A stretch of 64,000 bases of DNA from Temnopleurus reevesii (lineage: Eukaryota; Echinodermata; Echinoidea; Temnopleuroida; Temnopleuridae): NCBI GenBank assembly GCA_036244855.1, contig BQKZ01001050.1:29886-93885 (forward strand), written 5' to 3'. Positions 27,501 through 39,500 of the stretch are shown here, in pieces; position 1 is the first letter of the stretch, and the number at the start of each line of letters is the position of its first letter. Position numbers and translations under genes: made by a program. The notes beneath the pieces were generated by a model. The model saw only the letters and a list, made by a program, of their open reading frames with translations. It made no database searches and was not told the origin of the DNA.

Positions 27501-30500
27501 ATCACCGTCCCAGACTCTGTGGGTATAGCTGTAGTAGCTCCATGCTTCCCAAGAGAAAATGTGGTTACTCAGCTACACACCGCCGAAGCTGACAAGCCAT
27601 TTGGTATGTTTTAAGGCATGCAAAAGAGTATGTTTTCATGAAAATATTTTGAAAGAATTTTGAAAAGTTTTGAACAAAATGTTGAAAAAATTTGTTGACC
27701 ATAGAATAAGAAATAATAATTCCCATTGGTAATTGTTTTTATTTACCATTAATGTCACTCGTTCATATAAAACTGACGATAGCTCATCATAGCTAATATA
27801 GCTAATCTAATCTACTTAGATTTATAAATCTTAATTCCTTCAAAGTACAACTATCAGTCAAATGCTTATACAGAGTGTATCGATAAAAACTTACACTTTT
27901 GAACTGTCTCTCAAAATGACATCTTATAATGTTATGAAAATATAAGTTTATATATACTCCATAATCTTATATAACAAGTGCCACCTATGAAGTGAATTTT
28001 CATTCATGCTCGAGTGAACACCAACTTTTTATGACCGAGGTATCAAACATGTCTTGTACCAAAATGGATAAGCAATATAAAAAAAAAACATCGGAACACT
28101 GACTCCAATTCAAAGAAGTTTTCTTAGCCAGTGATATATGTTATTTTGTCAGAATTTCTTCAAAGCTTTATTAATTTTATATATTTCTGGGTTGATGAGA
28201 ATAGAATATCTATTTTTTTCTTGCAGGTGAGAAATACCTAGAAATCTCCCATAGGAGCTACAGGGTGTGGTCAGGAGAACTTCTCAACAAGAATGGCAAC
28301 AGTTGTAGAGTGTCTCTAGTTTCATTTGGTCTTTCATTCCTACCGTGCAAAATGTGAGTATCAAAATCACATTCTTACATCACTTTTAGACCTTTCCTTG
28401 TCCATCCAAGATGTCACATGAAGAGACAACCATTTTCCAATAGAAAAGGAAAATATTTTAAAAAGTGCCATAGTTTCAGAAAGATATGTGTAGGTGTAAA
28501 TTAGTCTTTCCTATATTTCATATAGGATTAAGCATTTTGACAGCATTATTAGACATATTATAACCAAAGAATTGAAATGCATTGCATCAGTATTTGATTT
28601 GGTGTTATAAATAATTTTCCCATGCACTGCTAAGGATTCCAGATATTTACCTCCCACAGTCATCAATTAATTATCAAGTGTATTGCTTTCCTATCATCAT
28701 CATCATCATCTTCACCACCATAATCAACATCATTATTATCATCATTATCATCATCAACATCATCTTCTTCACCACCATCATCATCATTATCATCATCATC
28801 ATCATCATCATCATCATTATCATCATCATTATCTTTTTATTATTTTCTCATTGCCATCACCTCATTTATGTGGTATACAACTCTCATAAATGTCTTCTTT
28901 GCTTTCCAGGCCAGAAGCCTTGAAATCTTTGAAAGCTGTTAGGATAAGGGAACTACGACTTCCAACCAAGGTCTTCACTGGAACCGTTCCAGTGCTTTCA
29001 AGAGTCAAAGAGGGTAAGAATGATAAACCCATTTTATAGAAAAATCCAGCATTTTTCAAATTTCTGGACAATAGTTTTCATTGAAATTTTCATTATATGG
29101 GTTCATCTCTTTTCTTCCTGTTAGTGTTGTAGTTTATTTTGTTTCCATACTCGAGGAAGGGGAATTCCCTTTTATCATGCTTAGGAGATCTGGGTAGTGC
29201 TCTACTAAGTGATTAAAGTTGAGAACGATTTTAATAAATTCTGGAATGTGTTATGATGTTGCTATACTCCTGAGATTCTCAATCATTCGCACACATATTG
29301 ATACCAGTCATTCTTCATTTTGTTTTGATAGTCGTTCATTCATAACTTGATGAAACACCGCCCTAGTATCTATGAAATTTGTATTTTTATTGAGTATAAC
29401 ATGTGCTTATCAGTTGCACTCAATTGTAATATTGTAATAATTGTTTATTTCATGGAATATGTATATAATTCATTGAAGCTTATGCTGATTGTAAGTGCTG
29501 AACATCATCATTAACTGGGAATACCAGCAACAATTTGGACCATTTTTCATACGAACTGAAGAACTTTGGTGTCACACAAAGTTTATTATATAAACTCTGA
29601 ATCTGTAATTTTATACAGTAATATGATATTTGTCTCATTGAAGTCTAATATGATTATGATGGCAATGTATGATTGCATGCTAGTAATGCCTGTTAGAGTC
29701 AATGGATAATGTGTTATTTCCCCTTTGAAAGTGGATTGTGATAAATAAAATGTTTTGTTTAAATCTTTGATGGATAAGTAAGATAACTAAATAATCAAAT
29801 GAAAACTGATAATTGTGAGCAATTAAGCTATGGTGCTGTAAAACTTACGTTATCTTTGTTTTTAATGAAGAATTATTTTTAAAAAATTAAAAAAAGAATG
29901 CTAAGTAAAATTATGTTTCCAATCTAGAGAGGTATCATAATCAATAAGCCTGTAGAAACCCTTGAAATAGGTTCACAATTTTGTCCGTTTGATCCTGCAC
30001 AGCCCAAGCAAATGGCAAATACTATTGGTATGCTGAACTACATTCCCTCAGCCTGGATGACTCTGTGTATTCAAGGTTTCTCAAATACCTCTCAGAGAAA
30101 GACCTGGTAAGTTTAGAATATTCATTAATTCATTACAATAGGTTTCATTGAGATAAAAATGAGAGAAGGTGTGAAATGCACAAGCAACAAGGTTTATGTG
30201 TTTTGATAGACGTTTGTAATAACATCTGAACAATTATTTCTCTGCTCTATTCATGGCAAAAGAGTTATTTTCAAGGAACTGACCAGTATGAATTATTAAA
30301 TACAAGAACATGTGTGTGGAGGTACTTTTTTTTATTTTTTATAATGATTAGGTAATCAAAAGGGGAAAAAGCACAAAATTATGGTTCTCCTTAAAAAAAA
30401 TATCCATGAGCATGCAAATTCAAACGATCCTATATGTTGTTATTCTGCCATATTGATTGATAAGTGCCTTTAGATTCCAACAACAACAACAGCAACAACA

Positions 30501-33500
30501 TTCCTGTGATGCCTACACTTGTGACTTTTTTTCTTACAACTTGTACAGCTTTTGATGCCTAAATATACAAAAAGAAATCCAGCAGTTTTGTAGCTGTGTC
30601 TAGATAGTCTTAAAGAAATATCCATTGTACTTTGTATAACAGGTCCTGAAGAAGGAGCTGGGCGACAAAGTGCTTCTATACATCCTACCTACTGGCGAGA
30701 CCACGAAGAACCTCGGACTGACAACAACCTCCCATCCCAAGATCATGCATTGTCTTGTGGAGTCCAAAGTGCCAATGATCAGTCATTTAACAGGTCAGTT
30801 AAGTGTCATCATTAGCCTCCTGACAAATTATTTTAAAAGCTGGGGGTATATATTTTTGTGAATTTTGCACCCATAAGCCCTGGTCACATGGGACCCCGGG
30901 AGCAACACGATTTATCCCGATTCTTTGTTAATTCACAGTTAACTTCCTTTGAACAACGAGTCGGGGTGAATCGTGTTGCTTCCGGGGTCCTATGTGACCG
31001 GGGCTATAAATTTGCTAAAAATGTTTGCTCAATAGAATGACCATAGACTTGTGTAATATAATCTTTGAAAACATGAAAACAATTTTTATGATTACTTATC
31101 TTATAAGTTAATGAGCACGCAAATTGGTAATCTTACACATTGGTTTGCAATTTTTTTTTTTATAGTTCTTGTGATAAATGACCTGACAGGTTAACTAATT
31201 ACTTAATTATTTTTTGCTCATTAATAAGAAGTGAACTGATGTACTCCACAACTGAAATATTGCACTGATCTTTTCAATTATCTTTGATTATCATATCCGA
31301 TAACAGTTTCTGTTCTTCTTGTATCATTGTATCTTGTGCAGATATCACTGTGAAGCCACCAAAGCACCAAGTAAAGCCAAACCTTGAATCTGCTCCGATC
31401 CATGACATTGAAAAGGACAACCAAAAAAGGTTACGGTTTCAGTCATCTCTTGCCAGGCTCTTCTTCGAGCAGAATCGTGAACTGAAAGAACATGGTATCA
31501 AAGGTGAAGAAGAGGAGGCTCCAGTCCCTGTTACTTTGTCAAGACAGTCTTCTGTAGAACCTGTTCAGCCAGTGCCACCAATACAACCAGTGCCACCAAT
31601 ACAACCAGTGCCATCAATACAACCAGTGCCACCAGTACAACCAGTGCCACCGGTACCACTAGTTCAACGAGTGAAACCAGTACCACCTTTACAACCAGTG
31701 AAACCTTCGCAACCAGAGGAACAAGAAGAGCCTGTTGAAGCCATCCCAGACTCACCTGCTAGCCCTGATGAGAATGCAAATACCTATATCCCGTTAATCC
31801 ATCAAGCAGCATTCCACCTGAACCAAAGAAGAGTATCCCAACCGCCCCCTGGAGCGTCACCTGTAGATGCACCAGGCAAGGATCATCCTATCGATAGACC
31901 TGATGCTAAGAACTCATCCAATGATTTGAGGAAGGGACATCCAAGTGGTACACAGACATGGAATAGTCCCCATTCACAAGCTAATCATCCGATTGAACCT
32001 AACAGACAATGGACAGAGGATAAATATAACCATGCAAGCCGAGGGGCACCTGCAAACATTCACAAACAATCAAAGCAACTTAGTAGTGAAGCATCAAATC
32101 ATCCTATATGCCAAGAAAGTCCAACAAGTCCACCGCTTAGTTGCCAATCAGCGGAATATGTATTAGATAAACCAGCAGCTAGTACAGAAAATCAACCACA
32201 TCAGCCACTAGAAAGAATAAATACACTAAATCATGCATTGGAAAGGACAGACCAACTTGGCTCGCAAGCAGAAAGAACAGATCATCAACCAAGTCACTCT
32301 AAAGGAAAGGAAGATCACCGTCCAAGTCAAGCACCTCAATTGTCAGATCGACTTAGTCATCCATCAGAAAGATCAGATCGACTTAGTCACCCTCCAGAAA
32401 GAACAGATCAGCGTCATCAGTCACAAGAGAGGAATGATCGATTTGGTCAACAGCGTGAAAGGACGGATCGATATGGACAATGGCCTGAAAGGAATGATCG
32501 ACTTGGACAGCAACCTGAAAGTACAGTTCAACGTCGTCCGTCACAAGAGAGGACAAATAGACTTGATCAACAACAACAACAAAGGACAAATTATCCACTT
32601 GATAAGCAACCAGAAAGAATAGATTATCGATCAAGACACCCTCAAGAAAAGCCTGATCATAGACTAAGTTACCCATCAAATAAGACAGATCACCTACATC
32701 AGCCAACGTCAAGACCAGATCATCGGCCAGCCCAGCCGCCAGGAAGGTCAGATATTAGACCTGGTCAGCAGCCCTACATGCGTCAGTCAAGCATTGAAAG
32801 GATTTCTCCCGTAGCTAGTGCTAGGGCATCAGAGTCCAGGCCCCATCAAGGATTCCAACATCCACCTGAAAGACATCCAGCCAGAGCCCCAGAAAATCAG
32901 CAATATAAACGACAATCTAGCAGTGAATGGACAGAACAACAGCCAAGTGCCAAGCAACGACCAAACCAGGACAGAACGTTATTTGAAGGTGAGGGTTTGT
33001 TTCAATTTCAAGTATTACAGCTTAAAAGATTAATCTGTTAGATTAAAATCCTCATTATCTTACAGACTGATTCATAATCTTTGTTCTGACGTACTTCTTG
33101 ATCAGACCCTGAATAGTATAGGTATTCACTTTTTCCAAATTTCCCTATATCTGTATGGAATAAAATGCAGGAAATTAGAGGAAAATATGGAATACATAGG
33201 GAAAGCATTGTGAGTTTTTACTTGATGTTCAAAAGTATATAAAAATGTCAATGTTCTTTATCCTTGAGTCCTCTCGTATCTGAATTCCACTCCTTCCACT
33301 TCTTCTGCGCAACAACCAAGCGCTTCATACTCTCACTACCGACTTTTTTCAGACCGAGAGCCACTCTCACCGGCTCGAAACAAGGTCAGAAGTCATGTAA
33401 ATTAGCGTACTGTATATTATATGCAAGCTTCATTGGTGGATCCCCGTATGTCCTTGTTTGTTTACAGTAACGTCAGCAAGCCCCTGACAGCGGCTTGACG

Positions 33501-36500
33501 ATATAGTATTTCTACTGAGCGATGCGCCATAGCAAAAGAGTTAACCAGGAAATGATAGTTACCATTAATGAGCAGTTAGGATTTTGTTCAAATCAAAAGG
33601 ATATTTCCAAGAGGGAAAGCATAATTCTCAAAGGCTTAAATCTATCATAGATAATTGATTTTCCATTTGCTATTTACTTGCTCTTATGAAAGTGTTCATA
33701 TTCCTGAATTTGATTCAGTGTCATGATTTTAGATATGAAAAAATATACATTTAAGCTTCTTGGCATTGGCCTTTAAACAAATAGCTTTTATACTGAAGAT
33801 TTTGATCGCTTGTGGATGATCAAATAAAATTAAATTTGAAGCTTCACCAACCTTTAATTTTTACTGGCTATCTTTCATCCTCTCCCGAGGACTTTCTCAA
33901 GCCTAATGAAGTTGTTGGCGTTTTACTCTGTTGAGCACTGGTCCATAGATGGGGAGCACAATGCATATTCAGTGTCTCTATTCAAAGTAGGCTTAATCTT
34001 GTCATTATAAAGACATTCCTTGACCTTTCTTTTCCAAATATGGGTTTCAGAGTCAATGATTATAACATTATCCCATTCAATGGTATGTCCAGTATTGTAG
34101 GCATGCTCAGCTACAGCTGAATGGGATGGTTTGTTCAGCCTGAGGGCTCAAATGTGTTCCTTAAGTCCCTCATTCAGGGTTTTGCCAGTTTTGCTGTAAC
34201 AATGGGGACAATAACATTTTAGATAATGCATGACTTGTCTGTAGAGGGACTTTGTCTTTTTGATGGACCAATCTTCTTCTGCAAGTGTTGAAGTTTTGAA
34301 GGCAACACAAATCTTGTTTTCAACGAGAGGGCTTAAACTTGAAAAGAGAAAAGCTACCCTGTTGTTGACCTCTTCCTTTCCCTTTAAGAATGTTAAGATT
34401 GTGTTTCGTACCTAGCCCTTTTTCTTATCCATTCAGGATATCCAGATGACGTTAGCACTTTGTCAATCGGTGAAATTCACTTTAAAGTGTATCTTTGTCG
34501 GAGATATTTTGAGCTCTGTAGTACAGTGACCTGGCAACTTACTCCTCTGTGTTGATGGATGATCTGATTCAAAGTTCAAGTATGAGTCAGTGTGAGTTGG
34601 TTTTCTGTACGCATCAATGTATGCTGTGAGATCATCATTTACCAAGATCCTTGTGTACAGAAATTTCAGTGACCTTTGAACTTCTTCCTCAACAGTAAAC
34701 GTGATGTCTTGGTTGATGCTGTTCATATACTGGGTGAATTCTTCAATATGGTCCCAGTCAATAATTGCAAAGGTGTCTTCTCCACGAAATACGAGGGGGA
34801 TTGGGGGCCTGCAAGAAGATTTCTTCGTCGAGATGCAAGTTGGAGAACACTGTTTGGGAGATAGATGATCCCATAGGTGTTCCATGAGTTTGTTGGTGCC
34901 TGTGTCATTGTAACTGAAGTACATGTCTTTCAGACAAATACTTATTAGTTCACCGATCTCATTAGGACTTGCACGTGTCCTTTCATCAAGTTTCTTATCT
35001 TCTCGGAGTCCATCTGTTACAATGTCCATGTTGTGTTTCACAACATCATTTGTAAAAAGTGAAGTGACCTCATAGCTCACCAGTTTCTCACGTGCTGACA
35101 ACTTGCATATTTGCACTTTGTAGACAAAACTGATTATGTTTACTGTCTATCAGTATGACCCACAATAGGTTGGATTATTTCTACAAGGTGTCTTGCAAGG
35201 TTTTAGGAGAGGTTTGGTCGTAGTGGAATGTCGAGCCTATGAATCTTGGGTAAACCATATAACTTGGGAGAGGCACACAGACATGATACCGAATGGAACA
35301 ACACGGTTATAAGTCTTCTCATCTAGGTGTCAGTTGTCCCTGAGTTTCCTCAGAGACTTTGATAGAGAAGTTTTCAACTTATTTGTTGGGTCCTTCCTGA
35401 TTTTGGATAAACTCAATTTTTTAATTGCTTTTAATATCAAATTTACAGTTCACATAACATGGCAGCATGCCTTACAACATTTTATTATTATCCTCATCTC
35501 TTCCAGCTCCGAAAGCGGTCTTACCCCCGCAGATCAAGGAAGTAGCGTCCAAGGTTCACAACATGCTGACCGGTGGGATGGACTTGGGTCTCAGAGGGTC
35601 AACCAGTAACGCCAACACCAACACCAACATCCAGAGTGTCAAACCAGAGTCGGACGATGAGAAGATAGCTAGAATGAGAGCTACTCTGCAGGCCTTGGTT
35701 GAGGAAAGAGAGAGACTTGCAAAGACCAACACAGATAAGGTCTACAACTTTCTTTTCTCATAACGTTAGATATCCATTCAGTAATCATCCATTTTTTAGG
35801 GTCAATGCTACATGGTATGGAACTGAATAGCCAAGAATGGGCCACAATTTGGCAGGAAACAAACATGACAGAAAACAAAATTACCATTGAGGAATTAAAT
35901 ATTTCTGAGCACATCATTTTCATTTTTTCTCAGAATGTAGCACATTCTAAAGCCTTTTTTGGGGTGTTCCATTTGATTGGATGTATTGTAAAGACAGATT
36001 CAGCTTTTGGTTAGTGGCTGGGCTTTAGAATGACCATTGCTATGAACTGAATGATACCCTCAAGCTCTAAATTTACTCTAAATGATTTTTATTGAATATA
36101 CAAAATACTTGCATTCAATCGTTTATATTTCTGGAAAATCTGCAGTCAATAGATTTTAGGATGGAGCATTGCCAATTTGTGGCTCCTTGTGGCATATTTG
36201 GTTACATTGGTTAAGACTCTACCCTACGCCTTTATTAACAAAGAAGTTTAATTATCGTGGATGGTTTAGGTAAATTTGTGATAATAGTGTACATGATTCA
36301 GCACATTTGATAAAGATTGGTCCATTAATAAGCAGCCATGTGTTAAATAAATTTGTGTATGGCTGTAAAATCACATTTGAGCTGTACTTCATAACTGGAA
36401 GCAAAGGATGATTTCATGCGAAGATTAACATCCTTTTGGCAATGTGATATTTGGTGTTTTTTTTAAATGAACCATGGAGTATGGTTGTGGCCGTTACTAA

Positions 36501-39500
36501 CAATGTTCATACCAAATTTTGACCCAATTGTGCAATCGACAGCCAATTATGTGGAAATTATGCCCTGGTACAAGGAAGCTTTTAAAATGGTTCCTCAATG
36601 GGCTAAAGGGTGATCAACTTGTTCTTATTACAAGAAATAATTTTCACTTCAATTGTTGTTCACTTTCCTCAGTTGAGAAAAATGTTGTGCATGCAAAGAA
36701 TTTAAGAAACTTACCATTTAAAATTCAGGTATTTTACAGAATTTATGAAGATGTTTTAATATAAATTCCAGGCCAAAGATTTTCTTAAATGACGATAGGA
36801 GTGTCGAGAAAAATGCCTCGCGGTACAACGAGTTATCTTTCTTGGAAATATGAGTGGTCCTGGGCCCCCGTTGCATAAAGCACTTACTGCAGGCAAAACA
36901 GCGTGAAGTGCCCCAAAATACGGTAACTGCCCAGAATTATGGGAAAGTTACTGCAGGCAGTTTACTATCCGTTGCATATAGCCACCAGCGGTAAAATCCA
37001 GCGTTATATCACCCCAAATCTACGGTAACTCTACCGCAACCCCAGACCCTTGCGGTAACTCAAAAAATACAGCGGTAATTCAAAAAGGCATCAATAAATT
37101 ACATTTATGTATAATCAATCTTAAAGGTTTGCAAGACATTTTAAAGATACCAAATTCAATATTTTTGCAATAGGTGGGTCTACATCAATTTCTATCATCA
37201 CTGTTTCATTAGTTGAAATTTGATTATCACTTTTGCACAAAAATCGGTCAAATTCAAGAAATTGTATTAAGAATGTAAAGAAAAATTATTTAAATTGTTC
37301 CATTTGCTGTTCCCTTCCATGATATTCATTACGAAATGATGAAAACAACATTGAACCGAGTCTGGTACCCGAGTGGTATTTCACCCTGGACCTCCCCCAG
37401 AACTGTAGGGGCACAAACAGGTTAAGAGAGGGGTCAATCTCAGGGGCTTTTCGTAGCAAACATTGCCCAGGAAATATGAAATTTTCTCCATGGCCATCAC
37501 TTTACTGGCTAAATCAAAGCTATATAATCAAAATAATAAAGATAAGCTACGGATGACTTTGTTTCATGAGGCCAGTAAGCCTGTATTTTCAGCGAATTTA
37601 CCAGCAACAAATTGGAGGTTTCACCATTTTCTCAACTAAACCTCTGCTAGAGATGTGGGCGAGAATTGTGTGAAATTCCCCTAGCCCGAGTCAAGGCAAT
37701 TTCGGCCGTCATCATCCGTAATTTCTCGTTTTAAAAGGCGCAACAAATCATTGAGATCTAAAATCATAATAATGTCTAGGGGCAAAATTACAGGCTTTTC
37801 CAGATATATGATGGCCAATGGACCAAATTCAGTATTTATCGACAAAATATGGGAATTTACCTGCAACTTGGAGCCTTATCACTGACTGAATTTAGCCAGT
37901 TGCAAAGGTACCATTAGGCTCGCCCAAGAATATTTAAATAAATAGTTTCTATGACAAGATACCATAAGTTTTATGCAACGGATTGTAACAATTATAGTAA
38001 GATGTCATAGAAGTGAGATACAATTATTGTAACTCCTGTGACATCTTCTATTGTAAGTCAGAGCTTTATGCAACAGGGCCCTGAAAAGGACCTACCCACT
38101 CTCGACGTTTCGATGAGCATGTTCTCATCGTTTTAAAAACTTGAAAACGATGAGAACATGCTCATCGAAACGTCGAGAGTGGGTAGGTCCTTTTCAGGAC
38201 CACTCACATTTCCAAGAAAGATAACTCGTACCGTGAAGCATTTTTCTCGTCATTCTTCCACGAGTGAAACCTTCAAACAATATTTGATAGGAGTGTTGTA
38301 TAATTCTCTGCTGTTAAACACAAATTAATATCATCATCAACAATTCTTGAAATATGGTATTCAAATGCCCAGTTTTGTTTGGGTNGAGCTACTTTACAAG
38401 CCTTGGTTGAGGAAAGAGAGAGACTTGCAAAGACCAACACAGATAAGGTCTACAACTTTCTTTTCTCATAACGTTAGATACAAATTCATTAAATGTCCAT
38501 TTTGAAGGTCCATGCTGCTATATTATGTGCATTGCGAAGTTGTGGCTCCTTATGGCATATTTAGTTACATTGGTTAAGACCCTTACCCTATGCCTATATT
38601 ATTACAAAGAAAGTTTACTTCTTGTTGATGATTTAGGTAAATTTGTGATAATAGTGTGCTTAATTCAGTATAAAGATTGGTCCAATAATAAGCAGTAATG
38701 TGTGAAATACATGTGTATGGCCAGGATTAGCACATGGACTATGTAATTCTACTGAATTAGATCATGCAGAAATTATAATAGTGCATTTGGGCAATTCAAT
38801 AAAAATGACTTGTCTGTTAACACCAATTTTTTAAACTCTTCTTCAAAATTCACTCAAATTCAATATGAGTGTAACAGATACTATCTAATTCATTTGTATT
38901 TTATATTTATATCAGCAAATGTCAATGAACAGTTGTCTAAAAAAATGGCAAAACAGACATGTCACATTTATGGAATTGCCCATTTGCCCAGAAGGTGTGC
39001 ATGTTGTTCTTCAATATTGGACTGCAGTATTTGAAGTACACATGTATGTTAACTAAAGCATACTTTTTTACTGCAAATTTTCCTGAATCATCTTAACCTT
39101 CCCGAATACAGCCAACGCAGATCATTACTTTTGTGTATGTGACGTTGAAAGAAGCTATTACCTTAGTTTTGTATTCCCTCCTTGTTGTTAAAAGGACAGA
39201 TGATTGCAAGTCAAATCTGTTCTAAAATAGCCTTATGGCCAAATATCATTTCAGAACAAGAAAAAAAACACGTTTCATTCTAATTGATATTGAAACTTCC
39301 ATCACCAAGGTAGTGTTTCATAAGTAAAAGAACACTGAAAAATGACTGGTATCAATTCTTGTGCTTAATGATTGATTACCTTACATGTATTCACTGTATG
39401 AAGTAATACCAGTCATTGTTAAAGTTGTTTTTTTACTGTGTGAATGAAGTGCCCAGCTTTGTAATTGTATGTGCCAGGGCCATTTTCAAACCATGTTTGA

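Larger units (their letters stand above)
22845..28353 (+). other. TASOR: TASOR exons 2-9: pseudo-PARP (DUF3715) region, residues about 56-377
   Basis: Eight compact exons follow the short Ser/Gly/Lys-rich first exon. Recognisable blocks in order are a helical leader (LLNEVELDSSEYLREVL), KFSYEKVQLVHN, EKKREMKDAGRNEKELQE, HVCRYSDVL, LLFKILKGKVKAV, DPTPNFDSHVAKN, IYVYDFDEDEVEFRKRPRN and CPYAVVHFSY. In vertebrate TASOR this fold is PARP-like but does not bind NAD+ and is needed for silencing. Exon 8 (27458-27603) is less conserved and may be a loop. I could not align the catalytic positions by eye. Confidence 0.85.
36805..38285. mobile_element. Composite non-autonomous element with target-site duplication
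   Basis: Flanked by gataggagtgt at 36794-36804 and 38286-38296. Copy B has one copy of this site (gataggagta, 40171) and no insert. Left arm cgagaaaaatgcctcgcggta...gagtggtcctg; right arm aggaccactcacatttcc...gcatttttctcg. A second element lies inside. No protein-coding frame was recognised. Confidence 0.75.
35678..38384 (+). repeat. Duplicated segment, copy A (end of TASOR exon 14 plus intron)
   Basis: It starts inside exon 14 and ends at the single N at 38385. It matches 38386-40276 at both ends and in several blocks (for example 36367-36790 with 39745-40165) with a few percent substitutions and large indels. Copy A has the transposon insertion at 36805-38285. Confidence 0.85.

Noticed and set aside
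28678..28923. Poly-Ile and poly-His proteins
   Set aside because: Translations of the (ATC)n microsatellite in an intron.
36519..36764. 81-codon frame conserved in both copies (again at 39896-40141)
   Set aside because: The conservation reflects the duplicated or allelic DNA. Changes are not biased to synonymous sites by eye and there is no splice context.
38092..38199. Hammerhead-ribozyme-like core (gatgag ... ctcatcgaaacgtc) in the hairpin
   Set aside because: The GAAAC and GUC elements are present but the CUGAUGA core is altered to CGAUGAG and no proper stem III exists. It is probably part of the element's palindrome rather than a ribozyme.
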